Both the position numbers and the translations under genes were made by a program. The notes under the pieces are model-generated. The model did no database searches. It was not told the origin of the DNA and saw nothing but the letters and a program-made list of their open reading frames with translations. Source: Rhizobiaceae bacterium (lineage in GTDB: Bacteria; Pseudomonadota; Alphaproteobacteria; Rhizobiales; Rhizobiaceae). From it: 6,551 bases of DNA. Below, in pieces: positions 1 to 4,892 of this stretch; position 1 is the stretch's first letter; each line of letters begins with the position of its first letter. The DNA lies in the NCBI GenBank assembly GCA_016764155.1, contig JAESSK010000067.1:23253-29803 (forward strand), read 5' to 3'.

Positions 1-282
1 GAAGGGAGACATGCCACCAGGGCCAGAATCACGATCCTTTAGATGGATAGTGACGTCGGGCCGAGCGGCAGCAATGATCTCAATTAGCTCGCCGCGCATT
101 GCGTCATCCAGCCCGGCGCCCATGACGGCAAGCGCTATTTCCGGATGATCTTTTAGTCTTTGTTTCACTTCATCTGCATTCGTTGCGCCGACGAACGACA
201 GCGGCATGTCGTTCAGCGCTCGCGCAACATTGTCGACGATATCTGAAAGGCGTCCCATCAGGAGCACTGTTTTATTGGTCAT
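1..282 (-). CDS. Small protein of unknown function, C-terminus cut by window edge
   Basis: An open frame starts with ATG at 282-280 and stays open for 94 codons to the edge of the window, so the C-terminus is missing. A GGAG Shine-Dalgarno (complement of 291-294) sits about 8 nt before the ATG and supports this start. The protein begins MTNKTVLLMGRLSDIVDNVA. It alternates hydrophobic strands (VLLMG at residues 5-9, IALAVMGAG near 49-57) with amphipathic helices, and has a late segment ARPDVTIHLKDR. This alternation loosely resembles a CheY-like receiver or small Rossmann-type fold, but I see no clear phosphoacceptor context and cannot name a family. It lies 30 bp after the NmrA-type gene on the same strand with its own ribosome site, so the two are probably co-transcribed and this protein may serve the same response. 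That the frame is a real gene is well supported; its function is not known. Confidence 0.72.
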   Translation of the reverse strand, partial: MTNKTVLLMGRLSDIVDNVARALNDMPLSFVGATNADEVKQRLKDHPEIALAVMGAGLDDAMRGELIEIIAAARPDVTIHLKDRDSGPGGMSPF

Positions 283-312
283 GTTTGTTTCTCCAATTGT
301 AAGGTCTAATGA

Positions 313-1176
313 CTAGATCAGTTTCGCTTTGTTGGTTCTCAAAAAATCTCTGAATGTCGTTGCATCAGAATAGACATTTTGGGTTTCCGATAAGGGAAAC
401 GTCCAGCCCGGATCATTGTTCCAGATGAGCTGTCGATGGATCTCCCGATCCATAATCCCCACCAGCCATGAAGGTAGTTTGAACCATTTCGGTTTCTTGC
501 CAACTTCCGACAGGAAGACCGACTTCATTTCGGCAATGGTCATCAAGTCCCCGGCCATATTGATTTTCTCACCCTTAAAACGGTCCGGGTTAGAAAATAC
601 GACAGCAGCAATGGCACCTATATCGTCTACACAAAGCATGTGGAATTTTGTCTGCGGTTTAAGGACACCTGACAGCAATGGGAAAGTCATGGCACCGTAT
701 TGAGGATCGGTAAAATTCTCCATAAAGAACACCGCTCCCAAAGAAGTTCGGGTAAGACTGATGGAATCAATGTGCTTTTCGATCTCCCACTTGCTCTCGA
801 AATGACGAACGCCCGGAGCCTTGTCAGCATCCGCAATCGATGCCTGGATGAAATGGCTAACATTTGACTTCTTCGCGGCGTTCGCAACATTCAGCCCCTG
901 CCTGATCTCGCCATCGTAGCCGATGTTCTTTGCCATGAAGTTCTGCACCGAAAACACGCCGTCCATCCCATCCATTGCTTTTTCCAATGATGCGATGTCG
1001 TCGAAGTCACCTTGTGCCGGTTCTGCTCCCAGTTTTTGCAGCGCAAGAACTTCTGGTTTATCCAGTGTTCGCACCAACACACGAACATCGAAACCGTTTT
1101 GAAGCAGGTGCCTTGCAACCGCGCCGCCTTGTTTTCCTGTTGCGCCTGTGACGAGAATTTTCTTGATTTGGGTCAT
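313..1176 (-). CDS. NmrA/SDR-type NAD(P)-binding oxidoreductase
   Basis: This 287-aa protein is an atypical short-chain dehydrogenase of the NmrA-like group. Such proteins bind NAD(P) and act either as quinone or aldehyde reductases or as redox sensors. The dinucleotide-binding turn is GATGKQGG at residues 11-18 (G11, G14, G17), right after the first strand KKILVT. The acidic segment QGDFDD near 55-60 and HFESKWEIEKHI at 125-136 are typical of the family; K129 falls where the active-site lysine region is expected. No signal peptide or membrane helix is visible, so it should be cytoplasmic. Length is normal for the family. No good Shine-Dalgarno is seen before ATG 1176-1174, but the start places the first beta strand at the very N-terminus as expected. 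It is divergent from a LysR regulator across 65 bp, the usual arrangement for a regulated enzyme, and is followed by a small unknown gene. The substrate cannot be read from the sequence. Confidence 0.9.
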   Translation of the reverse strand: MTQIKKILVTGATGKQGGAVARHLLQNGFDVRVLVRTLDKPEVLALQKLGAEPAQGDFDDIASLEKAMDGMDGVFSVQNFMAKNIGYDGEIRQGLNVANAAKKSNVSHFIQASIADADKAPGVRHFESKWEIEKHIDSISLTRTSLGAVFFMENFTDPQYGAMTFPLLSGVLKPQTKFHMLCVDDIGAIAAVVFSNPDRFKGEKINMAGDLMTIAEMKSVFLSEVGKKPKWFKLPSWLVGIMDREIHRQLIWNNDPGWTFPLSETQNVYSDATTFRDFLRTNKAKLI

Positions 1177-1191
1177 GTTACGTATCTAATG

Positions 1192-1209
1192 TATCCCAAT
1201 CATGGGATA
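1192..1209. promoter_or_regulatory. Palindromic operator candidate in the divergent nmrA-like/lysR gap
   Basis: TATCCCA-ATCA-TGGGATA is a perfect 7+4+7 bp inverted repeat. It is the only strong dyad in the 65 bp between the two divergent starts (1177-1241). LysR-type regulators bind dyads in such gaps, commonly described as T-N11-A. This dyad has an even-numbered centre, so it fits the class only loosely. On the minus strand a weak promoter, TTGGTT then 17 bp then GATACA, would place the palindrome between -35 and -10, suggesting repression or inducer-dependent switching. The palindrome is seen directly; its role is inferred from position. Confidence 0.6.
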
Positions 1210-1241
1210 AATAACCAATTTTGCAAAAGATATTTCTATAA

Positions 1242-2120
1242 ATGGGAAAGTCATTAGATCTGAACGCGGTTCGCGTATTCGTAAAGGTGGCCGAACTCGG
1301 TAGCCTGTCAGCCGCTGCCACAGCCATGAAACTACCGATTTCGACAGTCAGCCGGCAACTCGCCGCACTTGAACAAAACCTATCCGTCAGATTTATCACC
1401 AGAACTACGCGCCGTCTCAGTCTTACCGACGAGGGGCGCGGCTTTTACCAACGCATGGCACCGATCATTGAAGAGGCAACGGCGGTAGAACGGATGTTGC
1501 GAAATTCAATAGACGAGCCGCATGGTTTGTTGCGTGTCACAGCAACGTCGCTATTCGCTAGTCACGTATTGGCTCCAGTCGCCGCCAAATATATCACTCT
1601 TTATCAGGATGTTGAGGTTCAGATCATCGCCAGCAATAGTCGTCTTGATTTCGTCGATGAAGGGCTAGATCTTGCAATCCGTGCCGGGCCTCTGGAGGAT
1701 TCCTCGCTCATCAGCCGGTCACTAAAGCCAATTCCGGCGATCCTCTCTGCCGCACCGGGTTACGAAGCCGCTCACGGCTTGCCCATTATGCCCGCCGACC
1801 TTGATCACCATCAGGCGATCTTGTTCAACGAAGATACTGACCAAAATGTGGTTTGGCCGTTTATCGATTTAGAGCCAGTCCCCGTGACTGGCCGTTTGCA
1901 CGTCAATAGCTTTGAGCAAGCGTTCCAGGCAGCATTATCGGGTGCAGGTATAGCCCGGATGCCAAAGTTTCTGTGCGAACAAGCCATTTCAGATGGCCAG
2001 CTTATTCCTGTTCTGACCAAATATGAAAGCCAGCCCTTTCAATTGTACGTTCTATATCCGAGCCGTCGCCAACTATCGCGCAAGGTTCGTGCTTTTGTGG
2101 ATCTTTTGTTGGCAGGATAG
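1242..2120 (+). CDS. LysR-type transcriptional regulator
   Basis: This 292-aa protein has the standard LysR-type plan. A winged helix-turn-helix occupies about residues 6-64 (DLNAVRVFVKVAELGSLSAA, then LPISTVSRQLAALEQNL and RTTRRLSLTDEG). A periplasmic-binding-like effector domain runs from about residue 92 to the end. The segments GLLRVTATSLFASHVLAPV, LDLAIRAGPLEDSSLI, FEQAFQAALSGAGIARMPKF and LYVLYPSRRQLSRKVRAFVD match the usual landmarks. Length is normal and no break is seen. The ATG at 1242 has no obvious Shine-Dalgarno, but the HTH begins only a few residues later, as is usual. It is divergent from the NmrA-like operon and most likely controls that operon and itself through the palindrome at 1192-1209. 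Its effector is unknown. An insertion sequence begins 24 bp after its stop, so its native terminator may have been displaced. Confidence 0.93.
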   Translation: MGKSLDLNAVRVFVKVAELGSLSAAATAMKLPISTVSRQLAALEQNLSVRFITRTTRRLSLTDEGRGFYQRMAPIIEEATAVERMLRNSIDEPHGLLRVTATSLFASHVLAPVAAKYITLYQDVEVQIIASNSRLDFVDEGLDLAIRAGPLEDSSLISRSLKPIPAILSAAPGYEAAHGLPIMPADLDHHQAILFNEDTDQNVVWPFIDLEPVPVTGRLHVNSFEQAFQAALSGAGIARMPKFLCEQAISDGQLIPVLTKYESQPFQLYVLYPSRRQLSRKVRAFVDLLLAG

Positions 2121-2144
2121 TTTCAGGAGCAAATCGACGTTCAC

Positions 2145-2164
2145 GGCCGAGGCTGTGTGGAAAC
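2145..2164. repeat. Left terminal inverted repeat of the IS1182-family element
   Basis: The 20 bases are identical to the reverse complement of 3667-3686. The match stops sharply on both sides, which places the outer end of the element at 2145. Confidence 0.92.
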
Positions 2165-2180
2165 GTGCATATCTGCTAAA

Positions 2181-2200
2181 CTTCCAGCCTAACCTGGAGG
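2181..2200 (+). promoter_or_regulatory. Hairpin covering the IS1182 transposase ribosome binding site
   Basis: CTTCCAG (2181-2187) pairs with CTGGAGG (2194-2200) around a 6-nt loop, giving seven pairs including one G-U. The 3' arm contains the whole GGAGG Shine-Dalgarno (2196-2200), which lies 5 nt before ATG 2206. The pairing is seen directly. Insertion sequences are known to limit transposase translation, for example by folding read-through transcripts in IS10, so a translational-control role is a reasonable inference. Confidence 0.5.
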
Positions 2201-2205
2201 ACAGT

Positions 2206-3519
2206 ATGAAACGTTTCATTGAGGGAGTTTCTCGCGATCAGGCGATTCTATTTCCCGATCATCTTGAAGATTTTGTTGGTGAGGATAATCCAGTTCGTGC
2301 TGTTGATGCATTTGTTGATGCGCTTGATTTGTTCGGCCTTGGTTTTTCTGATGCTGCAGCGACGGGCAGACCCGGCTATCACCCATCGATTTTGCTTAAG
2401 ATTTATGTTTACGGTTATCTCAACCGCATCCAGTCGAGCCGTCGTTTAGAACTGGAAGCCGGTCGTAATGTGGAATTGATGTGGTTGACCGGTCGTCTTG
2501 CACCAGACTTCAAAACCATTGCAGACTTCCGGCGCGATAACAGTAAGGCAATCAGGAAAGTATGCAGCCAGTTTGTGGCACTATGTCGTCAAGTCGGTCT
2601 TTTGAATAGCGCCGTTGTTGCGATTGATGGCAGCAAGTTCAAAGCGGTGAACAATCGCGATAAGAACTTCACGCCTGCCAAGATGAAGCGGCGGATGGCA
2701 GACATTGAAACCAGCATTAAACTCTATCTTTCCAAGTTGGATGCCGCAGACCGCAATGAACCTGCCTTGCCTGCAGCCAAGGTTACGCGTCTGCAGGAAC
2801 GTATTATCAAACTCAAGGAACAGATGGTAGAATTGAAAGCCATTGATGTTGAGCATCACCTTATCATTGCGCATGAGGTGACATCATCTGGCAGTGATCG
2901 GGGGCAATTGGTGAAGATGGCCAACAAAGCGCGTTCGGCGGTTGGAAGTAAAGAGATCACAGTTGTTGCGGATCGAGGATATTATGGCGGGGAACAACTG
3001 CTTGAATGTGCCGAGAATGGCATCACAACCTATGTGCCTAAACCACTCACATCGAGTGGCACTAAACGAGGGTTCTTCATCAAGCAGGATTTTATCTACG
3101 ACACCAAGAACGACGTTTATATCTGCCCGGCAGGTGAGAGCTTAACCAAGGGTGCACACCGCTCAGACCGTCAAAGCGACATCAACTTCTACCGGCATTT
3201 GACAGCCTGTCCAAATTGCCATCTCAAGTCACGTTGCACGACGGAGAAACTGCGCCGTATCCGGCGTTGGGATCAAGAAGATGTCCTAGATGATATCGAG
3301 CGCAGGTTGGAAGAAAAGCCTGAAGCGATGAAGATCCGCAGATCAACGGTTGAACATCCCTTTGGAACATTAAAGGCTTGGATGGGGTACACTCATTTCC
3401 TGACCCGAACACGAGAAAAGGTCGCTGCCGAGATGAGCCTCCATGTCTTGGCTTACAACTTCAAACGCGTTCTCAATATCATCGGCATTGGTTCCCTGAT
3501 GACAGCGTTGAGGGCGTAG
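2206..3519 (+). CDS. IS1182-family DDE transposase with apparent internal deletion
   Basis: This 437-aa transposase would cut and join the ends of the surrounding element. The frame stays open upstream to 2023 inside lysR, but ATG 2206 is the start because GGAGG lies 5 nt before it and the family N-terminus MKRFIEGVSRDQ begins there. The N-terminal DNA-binding part includes GYHPSILLKIYVYGYLNRIQ and VELMWLTGRLAPDFKTIADF (89-108). The likely DDE residues are D141 (AIDGSKFKAV), D256 (VVADRGYYGG) and E383 (RRSTVEHPFGTLKAWMG). A charged, probably coiled region spans about 155-215. C307, C335, C338 and C344 form a cysteine cluster. From memory, relatives of about 475 residues carry a conserved SLTDPDARSM...GYNVQ.AVD block before HHLI.AHEVT. 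Here LKAIDVE joins HHLIIAHEVT directly (near 2839-2855), so about 35-40 residues seem missing in frame. That removes a core strand of the RNase H fold, and the protein is probably inactive. Confidence 0.9.
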   Translation: MKRFIEGVSRDQAILFPDHLEDFVGEDNPVRAVDAFVDALDLFGLGFSDAAATGRPGYHPSILLKIYVYGYLNRIQSSRRLELEAGRNVELMWLTGRLAPDFKTIADFRRDNSKAIRKVCSQFVALCRQVGLLNSAVVAIDGSKFKAVNNRDKNFTPAKMKRRMADIETSIKLYLSKLDAADRNEPALPAAKVTRLQERIIKLKEQMVELKAIDVEHHLIIAHEVTSSGSDRGQLVKMANKARSAVGSKEITVVADRGYYGGEQLLECAENGITTYVPKPLTSSGTKRGFFIKQDFIYDTKNDVYICPAGESLTKGAHRSDRQSDINFYRHLTACPNCHLKSRCTTEKLRRIRRWDQEDVLDDIERRLEEKPEAMKIRRSTVEHPFGTLKAWMGYTHFLTRTREKVAAEMSLHVLAYNFKRVLNIIGIGSLMTALRA

Positions 3520-3520
3520 T

Positions 3521-3542
3521 CGGCCAGGACGCGCCGGTTTTT
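3521..3542 (+). terminator. Weak intrinsic terminator candidate after the IS1182 transposase
   Basis: Directly after the transposase stop, CGGC (3521-3524) can pair with GCCG (3533-3536) around an 8-nt loop. The run GTTTTT (3537-3542) follows. The stem is only 4-5 bp, so this is a marginal candidate. Confidence 0.27.
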
Positions 3543-3666
3543 ACCAATATGAGCGCTCAAAAGCCCCAATGCGGCTAAACAGAACCCTATCCAACCAAAT
3601 CACGCTCTTGGAATGGAATAGTGCTAAAGTCAGCAAAGCAGAGACCCAAAACACCAAATCAAATGT

Positions 3667-3686
3667 GTTTCCACACAGCCTCGGCC
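3667..3686. repeat. Right terminal inverted repeat of the IS1182-family element
   Basis: GTTTCCACACAGCCTCGGCC is the exact reverse complement of 2145-2164 and marks the right end of the element at 3686. Confidence 0.92.
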
Positions 3687-3826
3687 CTAAGCTGCCTTTA
3701 GACGCGATCTGAACCTTTGCAACGAAAAACCCAAATGCAGACATTCAAGTCGAAAGGAGTTCATTCGCTGCAAGGGCACCAATGTCGGCTTCGGTGAAGT
3801 CGTTCAATAAACGGTCTTTTTTGGAA

Positions 3827-3850
3827 GGCTCTGAATGTCTATTCAGCGCC
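3827..3850 (-). terminator. Hairpin just after the XRE gene, possible 3'-end structure
   Basis: GGCTCTGAAT (3827-3836) and ATTCAGCGCC (3841-3850) pair at nine of ten positions around a GTCT loop. The stem lies about 16 nt beyond the stop of the XRE gene on the minus strand, where an operon terminator would be expected. In that direction, however, the stem is followed by TTCCAAAAAA rather than a T-run, so it may only stabilise the transcript end or may be part of a dispersed repeat. Confidence 0.35.
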
Positions 3851-3866
3851 TTATCACACGTTCTGA

Positions 3867-4064
3867 TTAATCCAACGCCGGGTTAAAAACCTTCTCAATA
3901 GCAGTATTGAAAAGATGTGCGATCGTGAACGCAAGCGGTAAGCTCGGATCATAACGGCCTCGCTCTAGGGCGTTGACGGTTTGTCGGGACACGCCCAGAT
4001 GCTTGGCAAGATCTGCCTGCGACCAGTCACGTTGCTGGCGCAGTTCTTGAATGCGATTGTTCAT
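3867..4064 (-). CDS. Small XRE-family (Cro/CI-type) HTH repressor
   Basis: This 65-aa protein is almost entirely one Cro/CI-type helix-turn-helix domain. Residues 15-36 (SQADLAKHLGVSRQTVNALE and on) hold the HTH, with recognition helix VSRQTVNALERG, and GRYDPSLPLAFTIAHLF at 36-52 closes the five-helix bundle. Small single-domain regulators of this pattern are commonly encoded next to a short membrane protein. The frame is open upstream to 4124, but ATG 4064-4062 is preferred. It gives the family N-terminus MNNRIQELRQQRDWSQ and overlaps the upstream stop as ATGA (4064-4061), which implies translational coupling. It probably binds as a dimer to the ATGTmAAG dyads at 4443-4501 and represses its own operon. 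This target is inferred from the adjacency of operon and dyads and has not been tested. No effector-binding domain is present, so any signal must come from elsewhere, perhaps from the membrane partner. Confidence 0.9.
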   Translation of the reverse strand: MNNRIQELRQQRDWSQADLAKHLGVSRQTVNALERGRYDPSLPLAFTIAHLFNTAIEKVFNPALD

Positions 4065-4432
4065 CTGTAACGCATTCGCCCAAACACAAGACCAATGGCC
4101 CACAGTGTGGCCATGAACGGCCACACGACGAACATCGATAGCTTAGGGAACCCACTGCCTTCAAGAAAACCGTAGCCAAAAGAAATCAATGCCGTTCCAG
4201 TAAAAGCCAACACCAAGGCTTCAAACTGCAATTTACGTTGCATCTCGTCCATTTGGCTAATGGTCCGAACGATAATGCCACAAATAAAGATGGCAGGCAG
4301 CATAGGCGCGAGAGACAAAAAGATATTGGTGGCAGCGCCATCGATTTCATTGGCCAGCAGCTTTTTAGAGACAACCAGCGTGGCCGCATAGGCTGCAAGC
4401 CCGACCAGCAATAAGATTAAGTATCGTTTCAT
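4061..4432 (-). CDS. Four-helix membrane protein of unknown function, partner of the XRE regulator
   Basis: This 123-aa protein has about four hydrophobic segments: residues 4-21, 37-58, 69-90 and 98-119. It is therefore an integral inner-membrane protein with almost no soluble domain. The loop between helices 2 and 3, RTISQMDEMQRKLQFEAL (56-73), is charged and is the most distinctive part; it could be the functional or contact surface. The C-terminus is basic (GRMRYR). ATG 4432-4430 is supported by a strong Shine-Dalgarno, GAGGTGAT (complement of 4435-4442). Its TGA overlaps the ATG of the XRE gene by 4 nt, so the two proteins are made together. Membrane protein plus small XRE regulator is a recurring pair in bacteria. 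I do not recognise a named family or a defined role; signal sensing that relieves repression, or a stress-related membrane function, are only possibilities. Confidence 0.82.
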   Translation of the reverse strand: MKRYLILLLVGLAAYAATLVVSKKLLANEIDGAATNIFLSLAPMLPAIFICGIIVRTISQMDEMQRKLQFEALVLAFTGTALISFGYGFLEGSGFPKLSMFVVWPFMATLWAIGLVFGRMRYR

Positions 4433-4442
4433 AGATCACCTC

Positions 4443-4501
4443 ATGTAAAGTTTCCTTGACATAAGCATGGTGCGGGTGGTTATGTCAAGGAAGCTTTACA
4501 T
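4443..4501. promoter_or_regulatory. Double-dyad operator/promoter of the membrane protein-XRE operon
   Basis: Two 22-bp arms (4443-4464 and 4480-4501) are inverted copies with one mismatch, separated by 15 bp. Each arm is itself an imperfect dyad of 8-bp half-sites around 4 bp: ATGTAAAG...CTTGACAT (4443-4462) and ATGTCAAG...CTTTACAT (4482-4501). This gives four half-sites of consensus ATGTmAAG, with dyad centres 39 bp apart. A consensus -35 TTGACA is embedded on each strand (4456-4461 plus; complement of 4483-4488 minus), each with only a weak -10 inside the opposite arm. The minus-strand promoter would drive the membrane/XRE pair with a leader of about 20 nt. Placement over -35 and -10 fits autorepression by the small XRE protein. 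The symmetry is seen directly; the binding partner is inferred. Confidence 0.78.
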
Positions 4502-4832
4502 CTAAAATATGACAATTTCGAATACGATGAAGAAAGAGCTAGGCGAACTTTGTTCGGCACAGCAAAGCGCCCAAGAGTGTTCAACAAACCCTCATTTTTG
4601 GAACAACCGCAAACCACATCAATTGATAATGCCACAAACCCCATTCAAAACCCAAGCAGTTGTTGAAGGTTTGTGCCTCTACCATGACAGCAGCCATTCG
4701 CGGCATCGCAGAATTTCAGTAAAGAGGGCTCGAAGCTGCCAATGGCAGTTCTGGCGCTACTGTTGATTTGAATGCCCGCTAAGTTGAATACTTGGCATTA
4801 AAGCATGAACTGAACCAATTTCCGCTTTCCCC
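4502..4832. other. Gene-free spacer between the operator and the IS30-family element
   Basis: This 331-bp stretch has no convincing gene. An 85-codon plus-strand frame from ATG 4509 has no Shine-Dalgarno, a composition rich in H, Q, S, C and W with no domain, and is probably chance. Small inverted repeats are present, such as CTGCC-AAT-GGCAG around 4736-4748. The stretch around 4685-4785 resembles, in style, the short GACATTC/GCAGC-rich intergenic sequences I associate with Rhodobacterales, but I cannot align it here. No tRNA, riboswitch or CRISPR unit is seen. Confidence 0.5.
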
Positions 4833-4859
4833 GGTGAGTTCAATGGGTGGTCGCAACAC
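4833..4859. repeat. Left terminal inverted repeat of the IS30-family element (imperfect)
   Basis: The 27-bp end ending in GCAACAC aligns with gaps to the reverse complement of 6034-6062. The inner 7 bp and the outer GGTG are identical; the middle is diverged, as is usual for IS30 ends. Confidence 0.6.
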
Positions 4860-4888
4860 TTTAATCTTTTTTGGAAAGATGGAGTGTT
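4855..4888 (+). promoter_or_regulatory. Long hairpin covering the IS30 transposase ribosome binding site
   Basis: AACACT (4855-4860) pairs with AGTGTT (4883-4888), and ATCTTT (4864-4869) pairs with AAAGAT (4875-4880) around a 5-nt loop. Between them T4861-T4862 can form G-U pairs with G4881-G4882, leaving only A4863 bulged. The stem of about 14 pairs buries the GGAG Shine-Dalgarno (4881-4884) that serves ATG 4893. The outer strand begins inside the left terminal repeat. A role in limiting transposase translation is inferred. Confidence 0.55.
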
Positions 4889-4892
4889 AAGC

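Larger units (their letters stand above)
2145..3686 (+). mobile_element. IS1182-family insertion sequence, about 1542 bp, probably non-autonomous
   Basis: The element is bounded by a perfect 20-bp inverted repeat: the left end reads GGCCGAGGCTGTGTGGAAAC (2145-2164) and its exact reverse complement lies at 3667-3686. One transposase gene (2206-3519) fills most of it, leaving 41 bp between the left repeat and its start and about 147 bp between its stop and the right repeat. That layout is typical of the IS1182 family. The flanks (TTCAC on the left, CTAAG on the right) share no obvious direct repeat, so no target duplication is claimed. It sits in the gap after the lysR stop and does not break that gene. 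The transposase appears to have lost an internal block, so the element probably cannot move unless a related intact copy supplies the enzyme. Confidence 0.88.

Noticed and set aside
2023..2205. In-frame upstream extension of the IS1182 transposase into lysR
   Set aside because: GGAGG lies just before ATG 2206, the family N-terminus begins there, and the extension crosses the element boundary at 2145.
3541..3744. 67-codon minus-strand frame across the right end of the IS1182 element
   Set aside because: It spans the terminal repeat and the host flank, has no ribosome site and no recognisable domain.
3794..3822. Terminator suggested by the TTTTTT run after ACGGTC on the plus strand
   Set aside because: The nearest hairpin (CGGCTTC-GGT-GAAGTCG, 3786-3802) ends about 14 nt before the run, and no plus-strand gene needs a terminator here.
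4065..4124. 20-residue N-terminal extension of the XRE protein
   Set aside because: It lies inside the membrane-protein gene in another frame and lacks family character. The ATGA overlap and the usual XRE N-terminus favour ATG 4064.
4443..4501. Interpretation of the large inverted repeat as a transcription terminator or IS end
   Set aside because: There is no T-run on either side and no transposase attached. The nested half-site structure in front of a start codon with a strong Shine-Dalgarno fits an operator better.
4509..4766. 85-codon plus-strand frame downstream of the symmetrical operator
   Set aside because: It has no Shine-Dalgarno and an unusual composition with many H, Q, S, C and W and no domain-like pattern. 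The operator's symmetry alone makes a plus-strand promoter appear, so it is not evidence for a gene.
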